From NCBI GenBank assembly GCA_965224105.1, contig CBDCYH010000002.1, forward strand, positions 1,984,001-2,048,000: a DNA stretch of 64,000 nucleotides, in the 5' to 3' direction. Within the stretch, counting starts at the first letter, position 1, and every line of letters begins with the position of its first letter. The position numbers and the translations under genes are program-made. Under the pieces are notes generated by a model. That model was not told where the DNA came from, made no database searches, and saw only the letters and a program-made list of their open reading frames with translations. Below, one piece after another: positions 26,048 to 36,076 of this stretch. The stretch comes from CBDCYH01 sp965224105. GTDB taxonomy: Bacteria; Bacteroidota; Rhodothermia; Rhodothermales; JABDKH01.

Positions 26048-29000
26048 TTATTCGCTCACCAGCTCTGAAGCCTCTTCGAACTTCACTCCCACCAGGTTAG
26101 AGACACCCTGCTCCTGCATGGTAACGCCATACATTCTGTCGGCGGCTTGCATTGTCCTCTTGTTGTGCGTCACCAGAATAAACTGCGTCGACTTTGAGAA
26201 CTCGCGAATCAGGTTCATAAACCTGCCGACGTTAGCGTCGTCAAGTGGAGCGTCTACTTCATCCAGAATACAGAATGGGCTGGGTTTGACGAGATAAATT
26301 GCGAAGAGCAGCGCTATGGCCGTGAGCGTTTTCTCTCCACCAGACAACTGCGCGAGCACGCTGGGACGTTTGCCTCTTGGTTTTGCAAAGACCTCCAATG
26401 CCGATTCAAGCGGGTCGGTGGGATCTTCCAGAACGACGTCCGCTTTCGCTTCCTGCCCAAACAGCTCCTCGAACAATCGCTGGAAATTGGTTCGGATTTG
26501 GATGAACGTGTCGTTGAATCGCTGCGAGGCCGTAGTGTTTATCTCATCAATCGTTTCAAGTAGAGTTTTCTCGGCTTGTTGCAGATCATCAAACTGCTCC
26601 GACATAAAGTCCAGGCGCTTTTTCTCTTCCTCAAATTCGCTTAGCGCGAGCGCGTTTACAGGACCCATATTGCGAACTCTGTTCCGCAGCTCCTTCACCA
26701 CAGTTCTTGCATCCTCGATGGTTAGATCCTCCTCAAGCTCCGCTTCGATCGCATCGGGCGCGATACCATAGTCCTCCAACAGGTGGGAGACAAGATCTTC
26801 CAGTCTTGTTTCAACTTCCGCCAACCTCACGACTTTTTCGTTCTCCAACCGCAGTTGAAGTTCTTTCTGTCGCCGGATTTCCCGAAGCACATTCTCCTTG
26901 TCCGAGATCGACGTCCGCAGATGAAGAAGTACCTCTCGTGATTGCTGGACCCGTTCATCTAGCTGGGGCCGCTCCTGGCGTTTGGTACCAATCTCCGATT
27001 CAAGTCTGCTTTGCTGTTCCGTTGCGGCTGCGATCTGTGCGTCGAGTCGCTCCTCTTCACCCGTTAGCCTCGTGATTCGCTGTCTAAGTTCGGCTATCGA
27101 GTGTTCGGTTCTTTCGCGATCCCGGAAAAGCAACGAGACGTGATTTTCTGCCTGGACCTTTGCAATATTTGCTTCACTATATTTGGATATCGCGATCCTG
27201 GACGCCGTCTCGGCCTCCTGAAAACTGTTCTCCTTAGCGATCCGGTCATTTGTGAGAGCCCGTGTCTCTGCTTCCAACGAATCGAAATCGCGCGAAATGT
27301 GGGACTGCGCGTGTTCGGTTTCTCTAATGTGTCCAGAAAGCTCTTCCTCCCGTTGCCTAATTTCGGTCAGACCCTTCTCGACGGAGGACGAAACGAACGT
27401 AGCCTCAGAAAACTCTTTTTCGGCTTGTCTGAACAACTCCTCAGCTCGGATGAGTGACATTTTTGCGGCCGCTAATGCAAGTCCAGACAGTTCGCTCTCG
27501 ACGCGTGTTAGGTCATGTCGTGCTCGATGCAGGGTTGCAGCATGACCCTCAAATGTTTGCAGTGTTTGTTCAAGCTGATTTCTCCTGTCAATCCGATCAA
27601 CAACGTGTGCGTCGCCCGCCGTTATTCCGCCGCGCAGTGTTCCGTCGACACCAACAAGGTGTCCGTCGAGCGTGACAACATCAACAGCGTTCTGCCTGGA
27701 GATTCGTTCGGCCTGTTCCAGAGTCTCCGTCAGTACTGTGTTGCCAAGAAGAGCTGGCACGAGGTTTGAATAGCGCGCATCTCTTGACTGCACAACATCA
27801 TCGAGCAAAAGAAAATCACCGCGAACGGGCGTCGGCTTCATCTCAATTCGGTCCATTACCAGGCACGTTACGTGTCCAGCCTGTTCGCGCTCGAGGATAG
27901 CGAATGCGGCTTTAGCGTCTCGATCTGACTGTACAACTACTAGATCTCGGGAGGCGTGGATCGCGGCCTTTAGCGCATCGCTGTATTTGGAATCCGAGGT
28001 TAGTAGGTCGGATACCGTTACCAACTCTTCATCCTGCCAACCCGACTGCTGTGCGAGCGTGTGCACGGCATCAGGCAAATCATCATAGGACGACACCAGG
28101 CTTGAGAGCAGTTCGATCTCCGCCGCGAGGGACTCGTGAATCCGTTCCTCTCTCCGAACACTTTGAACCGCCAGATCTTTCGCTGAGAGAAGTCGCTCAT
28201 GTTCAGACTCAGCTGATTCTACGACGCTTTTGGCTTCCGACCACTGTCGACGTGTTTCTTCAAATCGCTTACGTGCACTCTGCAGCGTTTCGGTGGAGGC
28301 AGATTCCTGTGCGAGGAGTTGGTTTTTTCTAATATGCGCGGTGTCGTATTCCTGGCGGAAGAGTTCCTGCCTGTTCGCAAGGCGGTCCAGTTCTCGTCTC
28401 GACGCGGCAAGCGCTTCCGATGACTTCTGTTCTACAAGTCTGGAGGCGGAGACACGTTCTTTCGCGATGGCCGCGGCATCGTGTGTTTTTTCACGGGTCT
28501 CGGTAAGAAGCAGCAGCTCTTTTTCTGCTTCCTCGAGCTTCGGTTTCGCCAGCTCCAGCTCGTTCACAAGTCGTTCTAACTCGAGCAGTTCCTGTGACAG
28601 GCGATTCTCAGCCTCAGCCTGATCAATGCCTGCCTTCGTTTTATTGGCCTTGGCTGCCTCCAGTCGCTCGGTCTGCACGCGGTAGTCCGCCTCCATCGAT
28701 CGGAGTTGCTCCAGAAACGCGTTCAGTTCTGCCTGGGCATCTGCAAGCGCGACTTCCTGGTCGGTGAGTTGCTTCTTGAGTGCCAGTAGGTCCGACTCCG
28801 ATCGTCCGTGCTTTGCGGTATCGCCTTCGGCCCTATCTTTAAACTCCCTGATTTCTGATTGAAGAGATTTCTGTTCCGTTGTGAGTCTCTGGAATTCCAG
28901 TTTTGAAAGCGCAAGCTCTAATCTGCGTAGCCTCTGAGTAACTTCTTTATGGCGGGCTGCCTTTTTTGCCTGTCGTTCGAGGCTTCGGACTCTTTTTTCA

Positions 29001-29593
29001 ATTTCATCCACAAGATCCCTAACTCGCGTAAGGTCCGCCTGTGTCGAGGCTAGTTTCCTGAGGGTTTGCGTCCTTCGGAGCTTGTACTTGGTAATGCCAG
29101 CCGCTTCCTCAAAAAGACGCCGCCGGTCCTGGGTGTTATCCGACAGGATCTCTTCGATCATTTTGAGTTCGATGACCGAGTATGCTCCTGCACCCATTCC
29201 GGTGTCCATGAACAGATCGGTGACATCTTTTAGGCGGCAGATGCTCCCGTTGAGTAGATATTCTGATTCGCCGGATCTATAGAGTCGCCGTCCGACAGTA
29301 ACCTCTGCGTATTCGACTGGGAGGATCCCTTCGGTATTCTCGATGGTGAGCGTCACTTCTGCGAGTCCTAGAGGGCGGCGCTTCGATGTGCCGTTGAAGA
29401 TGACGCTTTCCATTTTGTCGGATCGCAAAATTCGAGCGCGTTGTTCTCCGATGACCCATCGGACGGCATCTACGATGTTGGATTTCCCGCATCCGTTCGG
29501 ACCGACGACGGCAGTCACGCCGGGATCGAATGTTAGACTTGTGGGGAGCGCAAAGCTTTTAAATCCGTGCAGCTCGAGTCGGGATAAATACAT
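26048..29593 (-). CDS. smc: Chromosome segregation protein SMC
   Basis: Condensin ATPase, 1181 residues, normal family length. Walker A GPNGCGKSN (31-39); long coiled coils about 165-500 and 670-1000; a hinge about 515-665 with the GLR-type LRGGI end; the ABC signature LSGGEKTLTAIALL from residue 1083; Walker B FCILDEVDAPLDDANV. The arms are rich in Glu, Arg, Gln and Ala with heptads. ScpA and ScpB are not in the window. A small hairpin (CGCATC-AGAA-GATGCG, 29609-29624) lies in its leader. Confidence 0.96.
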   Translation of the reverse strand: MYLSRLELHGFKSFALPTSLTFDPGVTAVVGPNGCGKSNIVDAVRWVIGEQRARILRSDKMESVIFNGTSKRRPLGLAEVTLTIENTEGILPVEYAEVTVGRRLYRSGESEYLLNGSICRLKDVTDLFMDTGMGAGAYSVIELKMIEEILSDNTQDRRRLFEEAAGITKYKLRRTQTLRKLASTQADLTRVRDLVDEIEKRVRSLERQAKKAARHKEVTQRLRRLELALSKLEFQRLTTEQKSLQSEIREFKDRAEGDTAKHGRSESDLLALKKQLTDQEVALADAQAELNAFLEQLRSMEADYRVQTERLEAAKANKTKAGIDQAEAENRLSQELLELERLVNELELAKPKLEEAEKELLLLTETREKTHDAAAIAKERVSASRLVEQKSSEALAASRRELDRLANRQELFRQEYDTAHIRKNQLLAQESASTETLQSARKRFEETRRQWSEAKSVVESAESEHERLLSAKDLAVQSVRREERIHESLAAEIELLSSLVSSYDDLPDAVHTLAQQSGWQDEELVTVSDLLTSDSKYSDALKAAIHASRDLVVVQSDRDAKAAFAILEREQAGHVTCLVMDRIEMKPTPVRGDFLLLDDVVQSRDARYSNLVPALLGNTVLTETLEQAERISRQNAVDVVTLDGHLVGVDGTLRGGITAGDAHVVDRIDRRNQLEQTLQTFEGHAATLHRARHDLTRVESELSGLALAAAKMSLIRAEELFRQAEKEFSEATFVSSSVEKGLTEIRQREEELSGHIRETEHAQSHISRDFDSLEAETRALTNDRIAKENSFQEAETASRIAISKYSEANIAKVQAENHVSLLFRDRERTEHSIAELRQRITRLTGEEERLDAQIAAATEQQSRLESEIGTKRQERPQLDERVQQSREVLLHLRTSISDKENVLREIRRQKELQLRLENEKVVRLAEVETRLEDLVSHLLEDYGIAPDAIEAELEEDLTIEDARTVVKELRNRVRNMGPVNALALSEFEEEKKRLDFMSEQFDDLQQAEKTLLETIDEINTTASQRFNDTFIQIRTNFQRLFEELFGQEAKADVVLEDPTDPLESALEVFAKPRGKRPSVLAQLSGGEKTLTAIALLFAIYLVKPSPFCILDEVDAPLDDANVGRFMNLIREFSKSTQFILVTHNKRTMQAADRMYGVTMQEQGVSNLVGVKFEEASELVSE

Positions 29594-29908
29594 AGTGCGA
29601 TGGAAATCCGCATCAGAAGATGCGTAGGAAACGCAACGGTTTAGTTAACGATCCGCGTTGGCTTTTCCAATCAAATTATTCGTTAGGGTGGGGGTGGTTT
29701 GGGTGGTTGCCGGTATTTCTGTTCGCTCGCGTCCGATCCTTGGGGCCGTTATTGCAGTGGATGGATTGCGATGTAAGGCAGGGCCAACCAGGGCCCAAAC
29801 TGTGTTTCTAGTGTATGGGCCAGGATCGCTGCTAATTGCTCCGGATTATCCGTTTAGTTACTTTTACAGTGCCCACAGGACCACCCTTCTGGATTGAGGT
29901 CCCGTTTC
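29594..29908. other. Divergent intergenic region between smc and the ECF sigma gene
   Basis: About 315 bases hold no convincing gene; a short plus-strand reading of 63 residues has no family character. Visible are a 6-bp hairpin at 29609-29624 near the smc start and a G/T-rich run around 29690-29712. Promoters for both flanking genes must lie here, but I could not identify a confident hexamer pair. Confidence 0.6.
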
Positions 29909-30478
29909 ATGTTGGAATTATCACCTCCCGATGTAACCCAGCTTCTGCGAGAGCACTCATCTGGCGATCCGGAAGCATTTGACAAGCTTTTTCCGCTTGT
30001 CTATGACGAACTGCGTCGGATCGCAAGCCGCCACTTGAATCGGGAAAGACGCGTCCCCACGCTGAACACCACCTCCCTTGTCCACGAGTGTTATCTCAAC
30101 CTGGCGAACCGACCAGCGAGCTGGGAAAACAGGGCTCATTTTTCTGCGATCGCCTCAAAGGCAATGCGTCATCTGCTCATCGATTTTGCGCGCCGAAGGC
30201 AAGCGCAGAAGCGAGGTGGGAATCATCAGATAGTCCCTCTCACTGGCCAGGAAATCACACTTGAAACCTCTCCGGACGAACTGTTGGGTCTTGACCAGGC
30301 CTTGAAGCAGCTCGCTATTAAGGATGAGAGGTTATCCCGCGTTGTCGAGTGCAGATTCTTTGGCGGGATGACTATGGATGAAACTGCCGGGGCACTGGGA
30401 ATATCTGTGCGAACGGTTCAGCGAGATTGGAATCGTGCGCGGGCGTACCTGCACAAAGCTCTCAGCGACGATTCCTGA
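29909..30478 (+). CDS. ECF sigma factor, TIGR02999/ECF43-like, linked to a protein kinase
   Basis: A 189-residue sigma-70-family factor from ATG 29909 with region 2 (AFDKLFPLVYDELRRIASRHL) and region 4 (VECRFFGGMTMDETAGALGISVRTVQRDWNRARAYL). There is no anti-sigma gene; instead a Ser/Thr kinase starts 11 bases downstream. In region 2.2, where classical ECFs have an acidic DAED-type motif for core binding, this protein has NTTS (53-56) followed by LVHECYLNL. In kinase-linked ECFs this absence of acidic residues is known to be compensated by threonine phosphorylation. The control mode here is inferred from that family knowledge. Confidence 0.85.
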   Translation: MLELSPPDVTQLLREHSSGDPEAFDKLFPLVYDELRRIASRHLNRERRVPTLNTTSLVHECYLNLANRPASWENRAHFSAIASKAMRHLLIDFARRRQAQKRGGNHQIVPLTGQEITLETSPDELLGLDQALKQLAIKDERLSRVVECRFFGGMTMDETAGALGISVRTVQRDWNRARAYLHKALSDDS

Positions 30479-30489
30479 AAGGTTCGCAT

Positions 30490-33291
30490 ATGGAGCAATC
30501 CCCTAACGCCTGGCAGAAGATTGACTCTCTATTCCAACAAGCGCTGGACAAGCCGTTGGACGAGCGTGAAAGTTTTCTGGCGGCGCAGTGCGGTGATGAT
30601 GCGCAGCTTCTCCAAAAGGTGAAGGATCTCCTCGGCTTGCTTGAACAGGAGACGATTCTCGACAGACCGCTAGTACGCACGCAGGCGAGCCTGTGGAAGG
30701 ACGCCCTGGTGAAAATTAGCGAAGGTCCCAGACGGGATACTGCCCTCAAGCCGGGAGACATGGTGGGCCCCTACGAAATCATCGGCGAGATTGGGCGCGG
30801 AGGGATGGCGGTGGTCTACCAGGCAGAGCGAGCGGATGGATTGTTCAGAAAGACCGTTGCGCTGAAGGTTATTAAGCGTGGCACCGACACGGATGATGTC
30901 GTCCTCCGCTTTTCGTACGAGCGCAAGATTCTTGGGTCTTTGGATCACCCGAACATAGCCAGTGTTTTTGACGGCGGAGTGACCAAAGACGGAAGGCCAT
31001 ACTTCGTGATGGAGTTTGTAGACGGCCAGCCAATCACCAGATACAGTAATAGTCGAAAGCTTGACCTCAGGGCCAGGTTGCAACTATTCTCTGAGGTCGC
31101 GCGTGCCGTGCAACATGCCCACAGGAATCTCGTTGTGCACCGCGACCTGAAGCCATCCAACATCATGGTGAGCGAGAACGGGAAAGTGCAGCTGTTGGAT
31201 TTTGGGGTCGCGAAATTGCTAAGGCCGGAGTTAGCAGAAGAGCGGGGGGTGGTTACATCAACCGGAAGACTTTTCCTCACACCGCAGTATGCAAGTCCAG
31301 AACTTGTGACTGGGCAATCGATGTCGACATCTTCAGACATCTATCAGCTTGGTCTCGTGCTTTACGAACTATTGACGGGGACGACACCCTATGTCATTTC
31401 CACGGCATCCCGGAGTGAGATAGAGAGGACGGTTTGCAACAAGATCCCTCCGCGACCCAGCGTCGTGATCAGCCGCGGTGACGATGGCGACAAAGAAGCC
31501 CCGACTTATGGTGAAGCATCGGGGAGCAAATGGTCCCGCGCGTTGCAAGGTGACCTGGATAACATCGTAATGAAGGCGATGAGTAAGGAGCCCGAGGAAA
31601 GGTATGAATCGGCCCAGCGGCTCGCGGAAGATATCGAGCGGTATTTGGAAGGCAAGCCTGTCGTCGCGCGAGATGCAACGTGGCATTACCGCACAAAAAA
31701 ATATCTTTGGCGCAACAGGTGGTATGTCGCGGCGACCGTCCTGATTGCTGCAACCATCACTGCCTACATCGCAACGTATGCGAGCCAGGCGCTTAGGATT
31801 AAGCAGGAGGTTCACCGGGCACAGGTCGAGGCAAGTAAAAGCGAAACGGTGGCGGCATTCATGATGGGGCTGTTTGAATCGTATGGTCCGAACACGGCAC
31901 GTGGCGGGACGGTGGATGTTGATCAGATTCTTACAGATGGACTGGACAAGGCAGACAGAGACCTGGTTGGTCAACCCGAGGTCCAACAGGAAATCTATTA
32001 CAGAATTGGAAGCATCCTCAACGAGTACGGTGAATATGCCGAAGCCAAAGCAGCGCTCTTACGCGCAGCGCAGCTTGCTGTAGTCGTAAACGGCGAAGCG
32101 CATCCGCTTGTCGCAGAAAGCAATGCACTTTTGGGCTGGATAATGTTCAAAGCCGGGGAACGCGAAGAAGGCGAGTCTTTGCTCAGACAAACTCTGCAAC
32201 TGCAACAAAGAATCCTACCGCCGGGCGATGTCCGTCTGGCTGTTACCCTCAGCTATCTGGGAAGCATCGCACACGAAGCTGCGGATTATGAACGGGCGGA
32301 GACGCTATTTACCGAAGCGCTGTGGCTCCGCGAACGCAAGTTTGGTGATTCGGATATTTCTATTGCAGAGACGTTTGCGAATCTAGGGTACGTCCTGCAA
32401 CTCAGGGATAAGGACGAAGAGGCTGAGGATGCTTACAAGCGTGCTGTCGGGATTGCAGAGGCGATTCATGCTGGCGACAACACAAAGGTTGCCGAGGCCC
32501 TTCACGGGATGGGTTCATTCCTGGTTGGAAAACGGAACTATAGCGAAGCAGAAAACTATTTGTTGCGAGCTCTCGCAATGCGGCAGCGGTTGTTCGGGGA
32601 TTCGCATCCGCAAATTGCTGCAAACCTGAGCGGTCTCGGCATTCTCTATTCGGAGATGAAAGACTTTGACCGTGCTGCAATGTATTACGAGCAGTCATTT
32701 CTGATGCGTTCGAATATTTTTGGTGATGATCACATCACCGTCGCCAATAGCAGGCATCAGCTAGGCTGGCTGTATTACGAAACCGGTGACTACCAGGCGG
32801 CGGAGGAGTATCTGGCGCAGGCATACCAGATGTATGTAACGCTTCTTGGCTCAGAACATGACTTTGTAGGATCGATACAGAATCGAATTGCACTGTGCCT
32901 TGTCGAGTTGGAACGGTATGCCGAAGCTGAGGCAGTTTTCAACAGCGCCCTTGCCAACCGAATCGATCGCCATGGTCGCCAGTCGCAGCCGTATTCGATG
33001 GTGCTGAATAATCTCGGCGTCCTAAGGACGCGTATAGGTCGCCTGGACCAGGCAGAGACTGACCTGCGAACGGCGTTGGAAATCAGGCTAGAGTTGCTCG
33101 GAGAAGGTCATTGGCGAACACACCAGAGTTATCGGGACCTCGGCCACAACCTTGCGCTACAGAAAAAACTCCCCGAGGCCAGAGACCTGCTCGAAAAGTC
33201 GGTGACGGGACTGGCAGCCTCGCGGGGTTTGACCGACGATCACACCGTACTTGCACGGCAATACCTCGCCAGTCTGCCGCGATCCAACTGA
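30490..33291 (+). CDS. Transmembrane Ser/Thr protein kinase with C-terminal TPR repeats
   Basis: About 933 residues from ATG 30490, with a GAAAGG ribosome-binding stretch upstream; a longer reading overlaps the sigma gene. Kinase domain about 93-388: glycine loop IGRGGMAVVY, Lys126 in VALKVI, HRDLKPSN (Asp219), DFG (238-240) and YASPEL. One membrane helix about 411-431, then a long set of tetratricopeptide repeats (AEALHGMGSFLVGKRNYSEA and similar) to the end, presumably periplasmic. The N-terminal 70 residues resemble the short DERESFL segment common in this kinase group. It likely senses an envelope signal and phosphorylates the adjacent sigma factor. Confidence 0.9.
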   Translation: MEQSPNAWQKIDSLFQQALDKPLDERESFLAAQCGDDAQLLQKVKDLLGLLEQETILDRPLVRTQASLWKDALVKISEGPRRDTALKPGDMVGPYEIIGEIGRGGMAVVYQAERADGLFRKTVALKVIKRGTDTDDVVLRFSYERKILGSLDHPNIASVFDGGVTKDGRPYFVMEFVDGQPITRYSNSRKLDLRARLQLFSEVARAVQHAHRNLVVHRDLKPSNIMVSENGKVQLLDFGVAKLLRPELAEERGVVTSTGRLFLTPQYASPELVTGQSMSTSSDIYQLGLVLYELLTGTTPYVISTASRSEIERTVCNKIPPRPSVVISRGDDGDKEAPTYGEASGSKWSRALQGDLDNIVMKAMSKEPEERYESAQRLAEDIERYLEGKPVVARDATWHYRTKKYLWRNRWYVAATVLIAATITAYIATYASQALRIKQEVHRAQVEASKSETVAAFMMGLFESYGPNTARGGTVDVDQILTDGLDKADRDLVGQPEVQQEIYYRIGSILNEYGEYAEAKAALLRAAQLAVVVNGEAHPLVAESNALLGWIMFKAGEREEGESLLRQTLQLQQRILPPGDVRLAVTLSYLGSIAHEAADYERAETLFTEALWLRERKFGDSDISIAETFANLGYVLQLRDKDEEAEDAYKRAVGIAEAIHAGDNTKVAEALHGMGSFLVGKRNYSEAENYLLRALAMRQRLFGDSHPQIAANLSGLGILYSEMKDFDRAAMYYEQSFLMRSNIFGDDHITVANSRHQLGWLYYETGDYQAAEEYLAQAYQMYVTLLGSEHDFVGSIQNRIALCLVELERYAEAEAVFNSALANRIDRHGRQSQPYSMVLNNLGVLRTRIGRLDQAETDLRTALEIRLELLGEGHWRTHQSYRDLGHNLALQKKLPEARDLLEKSVTGLAASRGLTDDHTVLARQYLASLPRSN

Positions 33292-33321
33292 TCAGTTCCC
33301 AACTACCAGCGGCCGTCCGGG

Positions 33322-35952
33322 CTAGCCTGCAACTGGTTCCGGTACGATAGACTCGAATTGCAGTCCGGCGCCGTCTGCACTCAGCTTAATCTCAACCGTC
33401 GACCCATCCTTTATCCAACCACTGAGCAACTCCTCAGCCAGCTTGTTGGTAATCTCTCGCTGCAGTACCCGCTTAAGCGGCCTGGCACCGAACACAGGAT
33501 CGTAACCCTTGTCAGCAAGCCATCTCTTTGCGTCTTCGTCGATGCTGAGGGTGATGCCGTGATTGGTTTCGACAAGTTGTTGGATGAGCCGGAACTGTAA
33601 TTCCGCAATCTCAAGGATATGCTCCTTGTCCAGCGGATGGAACATCACAATCTCATCTATTCGGTTCAAGAATTCAGGCCGGAGTTGTCTCTTCAGTTTT
33701 GCCAGTACCTCGTCCTGAATTTTCGAGTCCAGCGCCTGAGAACGCGCGTCTCCGGCAGCCTGCATGCGGTCTCTGATAATCTCTGACCCCAGATTGCTTG
33801 TCATAATGACGATCGTATTTCGGAAGTCGGTCACTCGTCCTTTATTGTCCGTCAGACGGCCATCATCCAGAACCTGCAATAGGATGTTGAAGACTTCGGG
33901 GTGTGCCTTTTCAATTTCATCAAGCAACACTACGGAATAGGGCTTGCGTCGAACCTGTTCGGTTAGTTGCCCGCCGTCTTCGAATCCAACGTAACCGGGA
34001 GGCGCACCGACGAGTCTTGAAACCGAATGTCGTTCCTGGTATTCGCTCATGTCAATTCGTACCAGCGCGTTGTGATCATTAAAGAGAAACTCCGCAACGG
34101 CTTTGGCGAGTTCAGTTTTTCCGACTCCGGTGGTGCCAAGGAAAATAAACGATCCAATAGGACGACCAACCTCTTGCAGCCCAGCTCGTCCTCTTCGGAC
34201 CGCATTGGACACAGCGCTAATAGCCTCATCCTGGCCAACCACTCGATCATGCAGCACTTCCTCCATGCGCAGCAATTTTGCTTTCTCGCTTTCCATCATT
34301 CGCGAAACCGGTATCCCAGTCCAACGGGAAACGATCTCAGCAATATCCTCGTCGTCGACTTCTTCTTTTAGTAGCGAGCCATCCCCCTGGATTTCGGATA
34401 ACCGGGAGTTCGCCGACTCCACTTCGTCCTCTAACTTGGGAATCAGCCCGTAGCGAATCTCTGCTACCTTTCCGTAATCGCCGCTCCGTTCCAACTGCTC
34501 TGCTTCGACTCGAAGCTGGTCGATTTTCTCTTTGGCAACCTGGATTTCCTGAATGATTTTCTTTTCCTGCATCCAGCGCGATTTTATTTCGCCGCGTTCT
34601 TCTTCCAGGTTAGCGAGCTGCTCCGCGATGGACTCGAGCTTTGCATCATCTCCGTCACGTTTTACTGCCTCGCGTTCGATCTCCAGCTGCCGGATTTGCC
34701 GTTCAAGCTGATCAAGCGCTTCCGGCATGGAGTCTATTTCTATCCGCAACCGGGCCGCTGCTTCATCTATGAGGTCGATCGCCTTGTCTGGCAGGAATCT
34801 GTCGGAAATGTATCGGTAGCTGAGCTCCGCTGCAGCAACGATTGCGGAATCCGTGATGCGGACACCATGATGCACCTCGTACTTTTCGTTGATTCCACGA
34901 AGAATGGAAATCGTGTCTTCGACGCTTGGCTCATCAACCATTACCATTTGGAATCGTCGCGCCAGCGCTTTGTCTTTTTCGAAATGCTTGCGGTACTCGT
35001 CCAGAGTTGTTGCTCCTATTGATCGTAGCTCGCCGCGCGCAAGAGCAGGCTTGAGAATATTTGCGGCGTCCATGGCGCCCTCGGCAGCGCCAGCGCCAAC
35101 GAGGGTATGGATCTCATCTATGAACAAGATAATCTTGCCATCGGCATTGCCTACCTCCTTGACCACGGCCTTGAGTCTATCCTCGAACTCACCGCGGTAT
35201 TTTGCGCCTGCAATGAGCGCACCCATATCCAGGGCGACAATCTTTTTATCCTGCAGTCCTTCTGGAACGTCACCGTGAACAATCCGAATGGCAAGGCCTT
35301 CGGCAATGGCGGTTTTGCCAACTCCCGGCTCGCCTACAAGCACCGGGTTATTCTTTGTTCGGCGCGACAAGATCTGCAGCAATCGACGGATCTCATCGTC
35401 TCGACCAATTACCGGATCAATCTTGCCCGACCGGGCCAAAGTGTTCAGATCTCTCGTGTATCGTTGCAACGCCTGATACCTACTCTCGGCATGCTCGTCA
35501 TTGGCCGTCTGGCTGCCCCTTATGGTTTCAACAATTGGGTGTAGTGTCTTCTTCGTAACGCCAACTTCTTTTAGCAATCTGCCAATCTGGCTTTTGCTCT
35601 CGGCCAGCGCGATCAAAACATGTTCCGATGCGATAAACTGATCACCAAATAGCTCGGCCTCGGCTTTGGCCCGGTCGAGAACCCGCTTTGAGTCTTGCGA
35701 GATGTACTGACCCGTTACGCTCGAGCCCGTAACGACCGGGAGTTTCTGCAGGAGTTCTTCTACACGGCCGTTAATGGTAGACAGGTCCACTTCGAGTCCC
35801 CGCAACATGGAAACAACCACACCCTGTCCATCTTGCAGGAACGCCTTGAGAAGGTGCTCCGGCTCGAGGCCCTGGTGGTTCGATGACGCAGCAATTTCAA
35901 GAGCTTTCTGGACGGCTTCCTGCGCCTTGACTGTAAACTTGTTCAGGTTCAT
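33322..35952 (-). CDS. clpB: ATP-dependent disaggregase ClpB
   Basis: Hsp100 chaperone that rescues aggregated proteins with DnaK. 876 residues, full length: N-terminal repeat domain (MNLNKFTVKAQEAVQKAL), NBD1 with GEPGVGKT and DEIHTLVGAG, the coiled-coil middle domain that distinguishes ClpB from ClpA/ClpC (about 405-530), NBD2 with GTTGVGKTE and the R-finger region, and C-terminal domain. No CIRCE element is visible upstream. It converges with the kinase gene across 30 bases. Confidence 0.96.
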   Translation of the reverse strand: MNLNKFTVKAQEAVQKALEIAASSNHQGLEPEHLLKAFLQDGQGVVVSMLRGLEVDLSTINGRVEELLQKLPVVTGSSVTGQYISQDSKRVLDRAKAEAELFGDQFIASEHVLIALAESKSQIGRLLKEVGVTKKTLHPIVETIRGSQTANDEHAESRYQALQRYTRDLNTLARSGKIDPVIGRDDEIRRLLQILSRRTKNNPVLVGEPGVGKTAIAEGLAIRIVHGDVPEGLQDKKIVALDMGALIAGAKYRGEFEDRLKAVVKEVGNADGKIILFIDEIHTLVGAGAAEGAMDAANILKPALARGELRSIGATTLDEYRKHFEKDKALARRFQMVMVDEPSVEDTISILRGINEKYEVHHGVRITDSAIVAAAELSYRYISDRFLPDKAIDLIDEAAARLRIEIDSMPEALDQLERQIRQLEIEREAVKRDGDDAKLESIAEQLANLEEERGEIKSRWMQEKKIIQEIQVAKEKIDQLRVEAEQLERSGDYGKVAEIRYGLIPKLEDEVESANSRLSEIQGDGSLLKEEVDDEDIAEIVSRWTGIPVSRMMESEKAKLLRMEEVLHDRVVGQDEAISAVSNAVRRGRAGLQEVGRPIGSFIFLGTTGVGKTELAKAVAEFLFNDHNALVRIDMSEYQERHSVSRLVGAPPGYVGFEDGGQLTEQVRRKPYSVVLLDEIEKAHPEVFNILLQVLDDGRLTDNKGRVTDFRNTIVIMTSNLGSEIIRDRMQAAGDARSQALDSKIQDEVLAKLKRQLRPEFLNRIDEIVMFHPLDKEHILEIAELQFRLIQQLVETNHGITLSIDEDAKRWLADKGYDPVFGARPLKRVLQREITNKLAEELLSGWIKDGSTVEIKLSADGAGLQFESIVPEPVAG

Positions 35953-36026
35953 TCCTTGATTCCAATTGAAGACCGTGACAACCCAGCGATTTACTGGATC
36001 TGGCGATCATCAATCGAAAAGCGTAC

Positions 36027-36050
36027 CAAGGGTGGTGATATGCCACCTTG
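36027..36050 (-). terminator. Possible hairpin/terminator between the sulfotransferase and clpB
   Basis: The arms CAAGGGTGG (36027-36035) and CCACCTTG (36043-36050) pair with one bulged G around a TGATATG loop. On the minus strand it lies about 30 bases after the sulfotransferase stop and 75 bases before clpB. It is followed by only a short T run (GCTTTTCG), so it could be a weak terminator or a clpB leader structure. Confidence 0.35.
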
Positions 36051-36076
36051 TCAGGCCAAGGAGGAGCGGGTCGGGC

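Noticed and set aside
29620..29811. Small plus-strand reading frame in the smc/sigma spacer
   Set aside because: No ribosome-binding site or family pattern; composition reflects G/T-rich intergenic sequence.
35953..36076. CIRCE operator upstream of clpB
   Set aside because: No TTAGCACTC-N9-GAGTGCTAA-like repeat is present; the only inverted repeat is the CAAGG/CCTTG hairpin.
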